Below, piece after piece: positions 1 through 13,800 of a stretch of DNA of 64,000 nt (its first letter is position 1; each line of letters starts with the position of its first letter). The DNA comes from Sciurus carolinensis (Eukaryota > Chordata > Mammalia > Rodentia > Sciuridae): assembly GCF_902686445.1 (NCBI RefSeq), contig NC_062232.1, positions 89,452,932 through 89,516,931 of the forward strand. The letters run 5' to 3'. Made by a program: the position numbers and the translations under genes. Under the pieces are notes generated by a model, which was given only the letters and a program-made list of their open reading frames with translations, was not told the origin of the DNA and did no database searches.

Positions 1-945
1 TAAAGTTGTGCAGTTTGTTGAATGGAAAGGCACACTTCCAAAGATGTGAATAGGGACTGAAATCATCCTGTATTCTGTCCTGACTTATGTGCCCTAGGTT
101 GGTCCTGTCTTGTCTCACAGGAAAGCATATCATTTCATCATTATATTATTCAGCTACCCAGAAGAGACAATCTTATTTGTTTTCTTCAAGATAATATATT
201 TTAATACCTTACATAAATATTTCATAAATTCTAGTGGAGATCCTAGTACAATGGATACAACTTTCCCATTCTGGAATTTGAGCCATCTCTCAGCCTTTTC
301 TGTAGCTAGGACTAATATCCAGCAATAAAATATCTCCCCCCAAATTCCTCCAAAGTATGTTAACTTTAATTCAGTCTCACATATAACTTTTATATTAGAA
401 TTCTTTACTTGCATATAACATAAATTGATTTGCATATGTTAATCAAAAACAGGGCTATTTGGAAAGATACTTGGTTGATCAAATTCAAATTGAAATGCTG
501 AAATTCAAGGCCTCAAGTTCAGGAACCAATGAGCTTGAGTCATTTTGGTAGTAGAACCCCAGTCCCTACAATCTTTTTATTAAGTTTAAAAGTTCAAGGA
601 TGAGGAATCTGATTATTCCCTACAGGGATTGTAATCTCTTATTAGAGCAAAGGTGAGTGAAAGAATGCAAGATGAATAAAACAATAGTAATCAAAGGAGG
701 TAAAAACAGAGAGGAGTCAATATCTAATTGGATATGTTGAGTAAATTTTTAAATGTATAAATTAGAATCTCAGAAGAGAGACCTAGACTGGAATAAACAA
801 TTAGGAGTCATAAGAATAACTGAAATAATGGACAAGACTTAGATTGCCCAGGAAAAGAGTGAGATACCATGCACCTCTCCATCTTCTTCATCTAGGGCAG
901 ACACTGTTACTGGAATAATTTTTAGCCAGAGAACTGATTATATTT
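1..945. other. No gene seen; AT-rich unique sequence
   Basis: No exon, RNA gene or recognised repeat is apparent. Short open frames are unsupported. Confidence 0.6.
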
Positions 946-1021
946 AGTGGTGCTGGGGATTAAGTCCAGGGCCTTGCATATGCTAGGCAAATGCTATACC
1001 ATTAAACCACATCTACATCCC
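946..1021 (-). mobile_element. ID-type SINE, minus
   Basis: The plus strand shows GGTGCTGGGGATTAAGTCCA and TGCTAGGCAAATGCTATACC, the reverse complement of a tRNA-derived ID body. It is diverged and without a clear tail. Confidence 0.7.
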
Positions 1022-1273
1022 AAGGATTGATTTTATCTTGAGAAAGATAATGATATTCCTAGAGATTGGGAAAATAATCCAAAATGTGTGAATATGATTT
1101 TATCCTGGAAACATTCCGTATCATAGGAATGAAATTATTATGTATAAATAGAATATGCCTTCTTTCTGTCAAAGTTATAATAAATGACATCTTATTTCTT
1201 TCTCTTAACATTTACCATTTGTATTATACCCGGCCCTGTGCTAAGCATTTTATGAATGCCATATTACTTAATC

Positions 1274-1323
1274 CTCACGAATTAATGAAGTAATTGTACT
1301 CACGAATTAATGAAGTAATTGTA
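1274..1323. repeat. 25-base perfect tandem duplication
   Basis: The unit beginning CTCACGAATTAATGAAGTAA occurs twice head to tail with no difference seen. Confidence 0.85.
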
Positions 1324-1479
1324 CTATCAACCATATTTCATATGTGGGTTTTGGAGTCTCGGTTTAATTTACTTAGGATCATTTTGCTAGAAAGATTGGA
1401 AATGGGACTTAAAGTCTATCTGAGTTCAAAGACATATCTACTCCATATAAAATGATAAAATACATTAGCTATATTTTAA

Positions 1480-1720
1480 GATTATTGAGTTTGCACTGTG
1501 TACTACATAGTGGACTAAAACTTTATATGCCTTATCTCATTTAGTATTCTCAATTACCTTATAGGGAAAGTACTATTGTTATCTCCACTTAACAAATAAC
1601 AAAATCTGATGTGTAGAGATGCAAATTCTATGGTTGTCACATAGTAGGTAGTAGAGTCAGGGCTCGAACAAATTTATTGGATTCTAAAGCCTATTTGCTT
1701 CACTAATCCATTCTTTTTGC
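1480..1720 (+). mobile_element. MIR SINE remnant
   Basis: The order of 'cttatctcattta', 'acttaacaaataac', 'gtagtagagtcagggctcga' and 'ggattctaaagcc' follows the mammalian-wide MIR core and tail. It is strongly diverged. Confidence 0.55.
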
Positions 1721-1744
1721 TATCAAAAATAACCAGATCTTAGG

Positions 1745-1870
1745 ACAGTAGTTCTCTTTGCTAACTGTGTATTAGCCTCACCTGGAGATGCTTTTAAAAA
1801 AATCAATGCCAAGCTTCACCAAAGATTCTGATTTGATTTATCAAGCATATGGACCAGTAATTGGATTATC
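1745..1870 (+). mobile_element. MER5A-like hAT DNA transposon remnant
   Basis: The words 'gtattagcctcacctggaga' and 'agattctgatttgattta' follow the MER5A consensus order, diverged. Confidence 0.5.
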
Positions 1871-1969
1871 TTTGAAAGCATCTATTCATTCAATTTATTC
1901 ATCAAATATTTAATGAATATCTACTCTGTGCCAAACATGTAGTAGCCATAATATGTTCTAGAAAGATTT

Positions 1970-3340
1970 ATAGGTTAGCTATTGCCACAGTGGTACGTAA
2001 CAACCACAAAATCTCTGTGGTACTAAGTACTTACTATCACAGCTCTGGAGTCCAGCTGGGACTTAGCTTCTTAGTGCTATTGGGCAACTGTGAGCAAGAC
2101 TGTGGTGGCTCTACAGTTTTGCTCTAGGATTGTGAGTAAACTAGGGTAGCTGTGCTTCATATATTCCTCCTTCTTGGCTCAGTGGACTAGCTGGGGATTG
2201 TTTCTTTTGTGACTCCTCTCATAACAGTGACAGAATTATAAGATGGGGAGAGATTCAAGCTGACAGATTAGAGGAAGACTGCATTTCTAGTTGCTCCATG
2301 TCTTGGAATTCAAGCAGCAGTACTGCTTCTCACTCAGGTGGGTGAAAGTGGAATCTCACCAAAATTCAATAATTGTACAGAGTGTCTTAGAGACTCAGGA
2401 ATTCTGGTACATTGAACCAAGAAGAAAGAGTACATTGGAGTCAAACCCGTTGTGGTAGTGGGCTGGTTCACTGCAGAAGGGAGGGACAACACAGAGAAAC
2501 AAATTGAACAGATTTGATACAGAAAAACCTATAGATCAGAAAAACAGCCTGAACTTAGCTGATCCAGAGGCTGCACCACAAATTTGTGTTTTAAAAGTGA
2601 TCTATAGTTCTCAACTGGTAAACAGAGAGCTAAGGCAGGAGCCATCTTGAGACAGCCATGTTGCAGCTAGCTGTTGCAGGAACCGAGGAGATCATAGCAA
2701 ACATAGCTATACTCTCCTGGCAAGTGCCTGCTGTGTGGCATAGGGTGTACCTAGCAGAAAATGAATGAAACAGGCACAGGGGAGATTGTTCATGGGGAAT
2801 TCAAGTTAGAAAAATGAAGAGGAGCCCAGCTCACTTCTTTGAGTCTGGTGGCTCATGTGACTAGCTGAAGAGGCTGTAGAATCTGAACAGGTGGGTGTGA
2901 ATATACTCAGTGACTACACGTGGACAGATTGTTTGTGGGTAGCAGAGCGTGTGGAGGGTTGATTCTCTTGCCCGGTAAGTAGAATTCTTGGGAGGCTTCT
3001 GCAATTCATACTCCCAGCAGAGATCAACATCTGAGAGGGCATAGGGGTGTATTGATCTAATATCTCCAGAGCAGATATCCAACAAAGCCCCTAAATCCTG
3101 ATTAGTCCTAATCCCCAGCTGGCAGAACTCTCCTCATAGAACTTGGCAGCAACCCCACCCTCAGAGTGTATCAGTCTTGTCTATCCAGACAAAACTCCAA
3201 TCAACAGTGTATACCACTCCATCCTACCTTATACTGGTGAGAAGGGAAGCTAAGAACTATTTCAGTCAGATGCAGTCAGTACACTTGAAATAGGAGCTTG
3301 GTGAGCAACAAAAAAGAGGAAGGACTTAAAAACCCTCAGC
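1970..3340. other. Old repeat-like sequence, family unclear
   Basis: The part at about 1,975-2,350 resembles an ancient MaLR/MLT-type LTR ('gtaacaaccacaaaatctct', 'cacagctctggagtccagct'). The rest, to 3,340, may be a decayed L1 5' region, but I cannot assign it. No gene seen. Confidence 0.35.
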
Positions 3341-3344
3341 CCTA

Positions 3345-3441
3345 GGCCTGGTTTGTGACTCAGTGATAGAGCACTTGCCTAGCATGTGTGAGGAACTGGA
3401 TTCGATTCCTAGCACTTTGAAAAATGAATAAAAAAAAAATC
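3345..3441 (+). mobile_element. ID-type SINE, plus
   Basis: A diverged tRNA-like body ('gtgatagagcacttgcctag', 'tcgattcctagcact') with an A-rich tail. Confidence 0.7.
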
Positions 3442-3477
3442 TAGCCCTTGCATGCATGCATACCCCACACCTTAGTA

Positions 3478-3661
3478 TAAAACCCATATGACCCAGCTAT
3501 GCCACTTCTTGGTTTTTACCCTGAAGGAATTAAAGGCATCTTGCTACAGTGATACATGCATCCCCGTGTTTATAGCAGCACAATTCACAATAGTCAACTT
3601 AGGGAACCAGCTAAGGTGTATATCAGTGAATGAATGGATAAAGAAAACATGATATATTTAT

Positions 3662-3693
<32 letters not shown>

Positions 3694-4045
3694 TTATCTA
3701 TACACGATAGAGTTTTCTTCAGCTGTAAAGAAGAATGAAATTATGTCATTTGCAGGAAAATGGATGAAACTTGAGACCATTATGTTAAGCAAACTAAGTC
3801 AAACCCATAAGGTCAAGGGTCATATGTTTTCTCTCATATATGGGGTGGATCTCCTAAAAATTAATGGGGGAATCTGTAAAACAATAGAGGAAAGGGACCA
3901 AGGGATGGAGGAGGGTAGGGCGGGAGATATACAGGGGAGTGATATTGGCCAAATTTATTAGAATATATATATGTATTAATAAGTAGCAATAAATTCCACC
4001 AGTATGTACAAATATAATACACCAATAAAAATATGAGGAAAAAAA
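3478..4045 (+). mobile_element. L1 3' end, plus, with (TATC)n
   Basis: The sequence encodes the ORF2 tail ([18 protein letters not shown]) followed by 3' UTR words 'gtatgtacaaatataataca'. A TATC microsatellite at about 3,658-3,702 interrupts it. Confidence 0.85.
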
Positions 4046-4324
4046 GGATTACAAGAGGGGACATGTTCAATTCTGTGTTCATTGTTTTGGTCAAAACAAG
4101 TCTCAAGGTTGAGCTGAAAGAAAAAAAAATAGGAAAATATACCCCAGTTTTTTTTATGTGGGATTGCAAATTCATGGCATTAACCATAATGCAGTTTAGG
4201 TGAAAAAACTGACAAATAACAATAATAATTATACATAAGTAAATTACTAAATATATTTGAATGTGATAAGTCATATTGCAAAGAAGGAAAATTAGTTCTA
4301 GATGGTAGTACAAAAATGGTTCTA

Positions 4325-4422
4325 GGGACTGGGGAGATAGCTCAGTTGGTAGAGTGCTTGCCTTGCAAGCACAAGGCCCTGGGTTCTATCCCCAGCACCA
4401 CACCAAAAAAAAAATGGTTCTA
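4325..4422 (+). mobile_element. ID SINE with target-site duplication
   Basis: A full ID body (GGGGAGATAGCTCAGTTGGT ... GGGTTCTATCCCCAGCACC) with an A-tail, flanked by perfect AAAATGGTTCTA repeats at 4,313-4,324 and 4,411-4,422. Confidence 0.95.
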
Positions 4423-4742
4423 ATATGCAATGAGAACTGAAAACCACTGTTCTTACAATGTGAAACCTAAAAAGAAAGAAACCTGATCTAGCATTGCCTT
4501 AGCCATTTTGAAAATAATAAAACAGATCAAGAAAAGAGAATAATCTTACTCAAATTGCAAAGGTAGACAGAAGTTGAACTAAGGCCTAGATCTCTTGATT
4601 CTCTAGACTATTTCTCTTATACTACAATATTCCAACACATAATCTTAGAATTCTCCCTTTACCAAGATCACCAAAGATATGTTGTAGAAGGGTATTATAG
4701 CCATTATTTCTGTTTTGGATTACGGTTTTCTTTATTTTCCAG

Positions 4743-4813
4743 GATGAACAGTCAGAAGAAAAGAAAAGATATGGAACCTGCTTGTACCTGGAGTTTGTTG
4801 TCTGCAGAGAAAG
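4743..4813 (+). CDS. NLRP gene, first coding exon (linker)
   Basis: A pyrimidine-rich acceptor (TTTATTTTCCAG) precedes the exon and a GTGAAT donor follows. The ATG at 4744 opens a short lysine-rich, low-similarity peptide ([19 protein letters not shown]). The exon ends in phase 1. It was found by working back from the NACHT exon, and exact frame agreement with the next two exons is the main support. The true start could lie in an upstream exon. Confidence 0.6.
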
Positions 4814-7800
4814 GTGAATAATTGAATGAATAAGGAGTATTCTAAATAAAACTTTTTGTTTTCTTTCTTTTACTTCTCATAGCCTTTGTGATTCTTCTGA
4901 ATATTTATATTTTGTTAGATGTGTATATGTGTATCTTTTTTACATTTTTATTTGTTCTAATTAGTTATACATAATAGCAGAGTACACTTCAACTCATTGT
5001 ATATAAATAGAGCCTAACTTCTCATTTCTCTCACTCGATTCAGAGTGACACTGTTTGTGGAATCATACATGTACATAGGGTAATAATGTGTGTCTCATTC
5101 CACCATCCTTTCCACCTCCACACCCCTCCCCTCCCATCACTCCCCTCTGCCCAATCCAAATTTCCTCCATTCTTCTCTAGCCCCTCCCCCATTATGGATC
5201 AGCTTCTGGATAGCAGAGAAAACATTTTGCCTTTGGTTTTTTGGGATTGACTTATTTCTCTTAGCATGATATTTTCCAACCTCATTCATTTATCTGCGTA
5301 TGCCATAATTGCATTCTTCTTAAAGGCTGAGTAATATTCCATTGTATATATATGCCACATTTTCTTTATACATTCATCTGTTGAAGGACATCTAGGTTGG
5401 TTTCATAGTTTAGCTATTGTGAATTGAGCTGCTGTAAACATTGATGTGACTGTGTCTCTGTAGTATGCTGATTTTAAATCCTTTGGGTATAAACCAAGGA
5501 GTGGGATATCTGGATCAAATGGTGGTTCCAATCCAAGTTTTCTAAGGAATCTTAAGCTATTGCTTGGATACAGTATTTACTTCTTAATTTAAAATTGACT
5601 CTACAAATTATGTTTTGCCTAAAATGAGGGAAAAGAAAGCCAAAAGGTGAAGAGGCAACTGTGGTTTATTATTTTCCATAATCCCCAAAACATTCATAAT
5701 CATAAAAGACTCACATCTCTTCCTTTGCTGTAACCACAGCTTTTTCAAAAGAGAACACAAAAGAGCAAAGAGTAAAATTTGCTAGAGTCCTTCCCTGGTG
5801 GCTGACTCCACAACTGCAAGGAACATTTAGTTGTGGGGGAAAAAAGCCTGTTATGCCCATTATCTTCAACAGACCAGTCACTTGCTTTCTCATTTCTGTA
5901 ACATTCTAGTGTCTGCCTCTGCAGACCCTGCTTCCATCCATCCACCTTTACCACCTATCATGTTACACCTTTTCCCAGAGGTGTGCAAATATTAAAAAAA
6001 AACAACTATAGGAACGTGGGGTTGTACATTTGGTTGTTTATTCTTACTTATTTCCTTTTTGTGTACTTACTTTACTTTTATGTTTGGATTGAATGTGTGT
6101 ATGTGTATGTGAATGTAGGCCATTGTATATATCTGTTAAACTAATATCCACCAATACTTTACTCTTTCTCATTTACCATATTAGGCTCAGAAGAAGCCTC
6201 TACAGAAGCAATAGGCTAATGTTCAATGGAAAGAAAAATACCAGAAAACAGTCATTTCAAATATTGTATACATCTTTAAGTTTATGCCTAAATTTTCCTT
6301 ATTAATCATAAGTTAAAATGTTCACAACCTATATATGTGTGTGAAGGAAGTTCTTACGTTTTCCTTCATGGTGGGCATTACTTATAAAATACCTTTGTAG
6401 GTACGTTAAAAAAAGATATGAAGTGACTTGCTTTCTTCCAGCATGAATGGTTGTAGCAATGTAGCTATATTTGTGTTTCTGTTTCATGTATGAAAGTGTA
6501 TTTGATATAAAGGTATATTTGTGCTTTTCCTAACTCAAACTCTTTCTCCACAGCTGCTTCTAGTTCTCTGGCTTCATTTTCATGGAAGGAGCTTACAGGT
6601 AGATGTCTTTTTTATTTTACCCTCTTTTTCTATTTTGTGATTAGTGTCTCTCATCAACCCAGCTTCTCATTTCCACTCTTCTCTTATTTTTACATTTCTC
6701 TCTTATTCTTCAGCAGTTATTGACTTTTGGAAACACCTATGATTTTCCAAACTGTCATAACAAATAGTACTTTTACATCATGTACAATGTATCCAAATAC
6801 TGGAAGGACCAGGAGGTGGTCATTAAGAGACAGATGTAGATTTTTATAGTCTAGCAAATTCTCTTTTGGAATTATATAAATAAGACCAACAAACTGTAGC
6901 TAGTTGGCCAAATCCAGTCAGTTGCGTATTTTTGTACAAAAGTTTTACTGGAAAAGACCATTCATTTACATATTGTCTATGACTGCTTTCATGAAAAATT
7001 GAGATTGCAAAATTGAGTAATTGCAATAAAGCCTGAAAAACCAAAACTATTCATGAAATTTTACAGAAAATTTTTGCCAGATCTTATCTAGTTCAGTATT
7101 CCCCTTCATTCTACAGAACATTGTCTTCCAGGAGTTAAAATCTTTGCTGTTATAAAAGGGTTCTTTAGTCATTTAAGACCAGAAAATGTTGGATTAAACA
7201 AATTTAAACACTCTGTTTAACTTGAAGTAAAGAAGTCTTTCATATGCTAATATCTAGCATTGAGAAACTCAGGGGGAAGAGGGTACGTTTCTCTCAATTT
7301 ATTTGATCATAGAACACCTTTTTTACAGCTTTCCTTATTAATATATATATATATATTTTTTTTTTTTGGTTGGTTTGGTTTTATTTTCTGTAGCTTAATG
7401 GATCATTAAAACAATGAAACTGAGCTGGGCATGGTGATGCATGCCTGTAATTCTAAGAGCTCTGGAGGCTGAGGCAGGAAGATCGCAAGTTCAAGGTCAG
7501 CCTCAGCAACTTAGTGAGACCCTGCCTCAAAATAAAAATTTTAAAAAAGGGTTGGAGATGTGGCTCAGTAGTTAAGCAACCCTGGATTCAATCCCTGGTA
7601 CCAAAAAGAAAAAGATAAAAAAAAAAAGAAGGAAGAAAGAAATTGAGATATACCTCCTTTTTGGTATTTAGAGGAAAAAATAATCTCTGTATGGAAGGAC
7701 TTCATTTATTTTAAGAAAGCCTACAATTTGTCTAGTCATCAGTTTTTTCTGCTTTTGAGGCAAAAATCTTAATCCTTTTCTGAACATGTTCCCCACTCCC

Positions 7801-10800
7801 AATCTTATTTTCTTTTTTTTTATTGTAAACAAATGGGAAACATGTTGTTTCTCTGTTTGTACATGGCGTAAAGGCATACCATTTGTGTAATCATAAATTT
7901 ACATAGGGTAATGTTGTTTGATTCATTCTGCCATTTTTTCCCTTCCCCCCCACCCCTCTCACCCCTCCCCTCCATCTATACAGTCCTCCCTTCCTCCATT
8001 CCTGCCCCCTCCCTAAACCCAACTCCAACCCCAACACTAACCCTTCCCACACCCCATTATGTGTCATCATCCACTTATTAGCGATATCATTCTTCCTTTG
8101 GTTTTTTGAGATTGGCTTATCTCACTTAGCATGATATTCGCCAGTTTCATCCATTTGCCTGCAAATGCCATAATTTTATCATTCTTTATGGCTGAGTAAT
8201 ATTCCATTGTATATATATATACCACATTTTCTTTATCCATTCATCAATTGAAGGACATCTAGGTTGGTTCCACAATCTGGCTATTGTGAACTGAGCAGCT
8301 ATGAACATTGATGTGGCTGTATCTCTGTAATATGCTGATTTTAAGTCCTTTGGGTATAGGCCAAGGAGTGGGATAGCTGGGTCAAATGGTGGTTCCATTC
8401 CAACTTTTCTAAGGAATCTCCACACTGCTTTCCAGAGTGGCTGCACTAATTTGCAGCCCCACCAGCAATGTAAGAGTGTACCTTTCTCCCCACATCCTCG
8501 CCAACACCTGTTGTTGCTTGTATTCTTGATAATCGCCATTCTAATTGGGGTGAGATGGAATCTTAGGATGGTTTTGATTTGCATTTCTCTTATTACTAGA
8601 GATGTTGAACATTTTTCCATATGTTTGTTGATTGCTTGTATATCTTCTTCTGTGAAGTGTCTATTCATTTCTTTAGCCCATTTGTCAATTGGATTATTTA
8701 CATTCTTGGTGTAGAGTTTTTTGAGTTCTTCATAGATTCTGGAGATTAGCGCTCTATCTGAAGTATGATTGGCAAAGATTTTCTCCCACTCTGTAGGCTC
8801 TTTCTTTGCATTGCTGATAGTTTCCTTTGCTGAGAGAAAGCTTTTTTGTTTGAATCTATCCCAGTTATTGATTCTTGCTTTTATTTCTTGTGCTATGGGA
8901 GTCCTGTTGAGGAAGTCTGGTCCCAAGCCGACATGTTGAAGCTCTGGACCTACTTTTTCTTCTATAAGATGCAAGGTCTCTGGTCTGATTCCAAGATCCT
9001 TAATCCATTTTGAGTTGAGTTTTGTGCAGGGTGAGAGATATGGGTTTAGTTTCATTCGGTTGCATATGGATTTCCAATTCTCCCAGCACCATTTGTTGAA
9101 GAGGCTATCTTTTCTCCATTGCATATTTTTGGCCCCTTTGTCTAGTATGAGAAAATTGTATTTATTTGGGTTTGTGTCCGTGTCCTCTATTCTGTACCAT
9201 TGATCCACCTTTCTATTTTGGTACCAATACCATGCCGTTTTTGTTACTATTGCTTTGTAGTAGAGTTGAAGATCTGGTATTGCAATACCCCCTGCTTCAC
9301 TCTTTCTGCCAAGGATTGCTTTAGCTATTCTGGGTTTTTTATTCTTCCAGATGAATTTCATAATTGCTTGCTCTATTTCTGTAAGGTACATCATTGGGAT
9401 TTTAATTGGAATTGCATTGAATCTGTATAGCACTTTTGGTAGTATGGCCATTTTGACAATATTAATTCTTCCTATCCAAGAACATGGGAGATCTTTCCAT
9501 CTTCTAAGGTTTTCTTTAATTTCTTTCTTTAGTGTTCTGTAGTTCTCATTGTAGAGGTCTTTCACCTCTTTTGTGAGATTGATTCCCAAATACTTTATTT
9601 TTTTCGAAGCTATTGTGAATGGGGTAGTTTTCCTAATTTCTCTTTCTGAAGATTCATCACTTATGTATAAAAATGCCTTAGATTTATGTGCATTGATCTT
9701 ATATCCCGCTACTTTACTGAATTCACTTATGAGATCTAAAAGTTTTCTGGTGGAATTTCCTGGTTCCTCTAAGTATACAATCATATCATCAGCAAATAGG
9801 GATAGTTTGAGTTCTTCTTTTCCTATTTGTATCCCTTTAATTTCTTTGGTCTGTCTAATTGCTCTGACTAGAGTTTCAAGGACGATATTGAATAGAAGTG
9901 GTGAAAGAGGGCATCCCTGCCTTGTTCCAGTTTTTAGAGGGAATGCTTTCAGTTTTCCACCATTTACAATGATATTAGCCATGGGTTTAGCGTAGATGGC
10001 CTTTACAATGTTAAGGAATGTTCCCACTATCCCTATTTTTTCTAGTGTTTTGAGCATGAAGGGGTGCTGTATTTTATCAAATGCTTTTTCTGCATCTATT
10101 GAAATAATCATGTGATTCTTGACTTTAAATCTATTGATATGGTGAATTACATTTATTGATTTCCTGATGTTGAACCAACCTTGCATCCCTGGGATGAAAC
10201 CCACTTGATCATGGTGCACTATCTTTTTAATATGTTTTTGTATGCGATTTGCTAAAATTTTGTTGAGAATTTTTGCGTCGATGTTCATTAAGGATATTGG
10301 TCTGAAATTTTCTTTCCTTGATGTGTCTCTGTCTGGCTTAGGAATCAGGGTAATATTGGCTTCATAGAATGAGTTTGGGAGAGTTCCCTCCTCTTCTATT
10401 TTATGGAATACTTTGAGAAGTATTGGAATGAGCTCTTCTTTAAAAGTTTTGTAGAACTCGGCTGAGAACCCATCTGGTCCTGGACTTTTCTTTGTTGGAA
10501 GGCTTTTGATGACTTCTTCTATTTCATTACTTGAAATTGGTCTATTTAAATTGTGTATGTTCTCCTCGTTCAGTTTAGGCGATTCATATGTCTCTAGAAA
10601 CCTGTTGATGTCTTCGAAATTTTCTATTTTGTTGGAGTATAGATTTTCAAAATAGCTTCTAATTATGTTTTGTATTTCAGTCGTGTCTGTTGTGATATTT
10701 CCTTGTTCATTCCGAATTTTAGTGATTTGGGTTTTCTCTCGTCTTCTCTTTGTTAGTGTGGCTAAAGGTTTATCAATTTTGTTTATTTTTTCAAAGAACC

Positions 10801-13800
10801 AACTATTTATTTTGTCAATTTTTTGTATTGTTTCTTTCGTTTCAATTTCGTTGATTTCAGCTCTGAGTTTAACTATTTCCTGTCTTCTACTACTTTTGGT
10901 GTTGGTCTGTTCTTTTTCTAGGGCTTTGAGCTGTAGTGTTAGGTCATTTATTTTTTGAGTTTTACTTCTTTTATTAAATGCACTCCATGAAATAAATCTT
11001 CCTCTAAGTACTGCTTTCATAGTGTCCCAGAGATTTTGATATGATGTTTCTTTGTTCTCATTTACCTCTAAGAATTTTTTAATTTCCTTCCTAATATCTT
11101 CTGTTATCCATTCATCATATAGTAGCATATTGTTTAATCTCCAGGTGTTGGAGTAGTTTCTGTTTTTTACTCTTTCATTAATTTGTAACTTCAATCCATT
11201 ATGATATCATAGAATACAAGGTAGTGTCTCTATCTTCTTGTATTTGCTGACATTAGCTTTGTGGCATAATATATGGTCTATTTTAGAGAAGGATCCATGT
11301 GCTGCTGAGAAGAAAGTGTATTCGCTCTTGGTTGGATGGTATATTCTATAAATGTCTGTTAAGTCTAAATTATTGATTGTGTTATTGAGATCTATGGTTT
11401 CCTTGTTCAATTTTTGTTTGGAAGATCTGTCCAGTGGTGAAAGAGGCGTGTTAAAATCACCTAGTATTATTGTGTTATGGTCTATTTTGTTTCTAAAATT
11501 GAGAAGGATTTGTTTAACATACATGGATGAGCCACTGTTTGGGGCATAGATGTTTATGATTGTTATATCTTGCTGATTTATGCTTCCCTTAAGCAGTATG
11601 AAGTGTCCTTCTTTATCCCTTCTGACTAACATTGGCTTGAAGTCCACATTATCTGAAATGAGGATGGATACTCCAGCTTTTTTGCTGAGTCCATGTGCAT
11701 GGTATGTTTTTCCCCATCCTTTCACCTTTAGTCTATGGGTATCTCTTTCTATGAGGTGAGTCTCTTGCAGGCAACATATTGTTGGATCTTTCTTTTTAAT
11801 CCAATCTGCCAGTCTATGTCTTTTGATTGATGAATTCAGGCCATTAACATTCAGGGTTATTATTGAGATATGATTTGTATTCCCGGTCATTTGGTTCATA
11901 TTTAAAATTTTTGACACATCTTGGTTCCTCCTTTCTTTGACAGTTCCTTTAGGATAATTCCTCCCTTTGCTGATTTGCTTCTTTGTTTTTTATCTCTTCC
12001 TCATGCAATATTTTGCTGAGAATGTTCTGTAATGCTGGCTTTCTTTTTGTAAATTCTTTTAGCTTTTGTTTATCATGGAATGATTTTATTTCATCGTCAA
12101 ATTTGAAGGTAAGTTTTGCTGGGTATAAGATCCTTGGTTGGCATCCATTTTCTTTCAGAGCTTGAAAAATGTTGTTCCAGGCCCTTCTAGCTTTTAGGGT
12201 CTGAATTGAAAAATCTGCTGATATCCGTATTGGCTTCCCCCTGAATGTAATTTGGTTCTTTTCTCTCACAGCCTTTAAAATTCTGTCTTTATTTTGTATG
12301 TTAGGTATTTTCATTATAATGTGCCTTGGTGAGGGTCTGTTGTAATTTTGTGTATTTGGAGTCCTATAAGCCTCTTGGACTTGATTTTCCATTTCATTTG
12401 GGAAATTTTCTGATATTATTTCTTCAAATAGATTGTTCATTCCTTTGGTTTGTTTCTCTAAGCCTTCCTCAATCCCAATAATTCTCAAATTTGGCCTTTT
12501 CATGATATCCCATAGTTCTTGGAGATTCTGTTCATGATTTCTCACCATCTTCTCTGTTTGTTCAACTTTGTTTTCGAGGTTAAATATTTTGTCTTCAATA
12601 TCTGAAGTTCTGTCTTCCAGCTGTTCTATCCTATTGGTTATGCTTTCTATGGAGTTCTTAATTTGGTTTATTGTTTCCTTCATTTCAAGGATTTCTGTTT
12701 GGTTTTTTTTCAATATCTCTAACTCTTCATTGAAATGATCTTTTGCTTCCTGAATTTGCTCTGTTAACTGTCGATTGGTGCGATCGTTCAATGCCTGCAT
12801 TTGCTCTTTCATCTCATCGTTTGCTTCCCTAATCATTTTAATTATGTACATTCTGAACTCCCTTTCTGTCATTTCTTCTGCCATGCTGTCGTTGGATTTT
12901 ATTGATGTAACATCTAGATTTGTTTGGGGCATTTTCTTCCCTTGTTTTCTCATATTGTTCAAGAATCAGTGGGTCATTAAGATATTGCAGATTTCCTCTA
13001 TTGACTTATATTGTCCCTGAAGATTGCTAGTATATCCCCTCTTATCCTTCAGTAGCCTGAAGTCTTGGAGGAAGTTGATAATGCGGAGCTCCACGAATAA
13101 GCTGCCTCTCTAGGGGTGGTGACCCTCAGGTGGGGTATATTCCCTGCTAGTGGGCAGAGGTGCCTCCACTTGTTGACCAATGGTCATCCAATGGGGAACT
13201 AGGCTGCGGGCTGAGGCAAGGCCTGTTTGTGCCTGTGTCTCTGGTTTTACCGTCCCTGTGGGAAAACCTCCCCTGGCCAGGAAGACTCACTCGGTGGGGA
13301 CGTCTCGCTGGTCAGTTCCCCTCCTAGAGGTTCCCCTCAATCTACAACTACCGCCTGTGCTGGGCTGTCTTCCTCTGCAATGTTCCCAGGGGCCCGGACC
13401 TATGTCCTGGGCCTGGGAACCTCACCCTTTGCAGGTGAGTCTCCTTAGGCTGCCTCTCCCAGAGAATCTGCCCGCCGCCCTGTAAACTTCGCTCCGCCCC
13501 TAGGCGTGTCTCTGTGCAGCTCTTCCAGCAAGAAGCCACCTAGCTCCTGGGACCCTGCTCTGCACCAATCGCCTGGTTATGCAGCCCCTCCTCTGAGCCA
13601 CCACCTGGAGCCCCGTACAATAGCTCCGAGACCCAGAGACCCGCCACACACCTCCTCCTCCAGACAGCCGCCCGGTTTCCGACGCAGTCACTAGGAGTCC
13701 AAGCAACTCACTTCGTGTCTCCTCCTCCCGCCAACCACCCGTAGCCCTAGGCAGTCACTCCAAGTCCAAGTGACCCGCCCTGTTCCTCCTCCTCCTCCTT

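Noticed and set aside
3861..4313. A 150-codon minus-strand frame with hydrophobic stretches
   Set aside because: It runs antisense through L1 3' UTR and AT-rich DNA and has no conserved domain.
8451..10958. Several plus-strand open frames
   Set aside because: They are antisense shadows of L1 ORF2.
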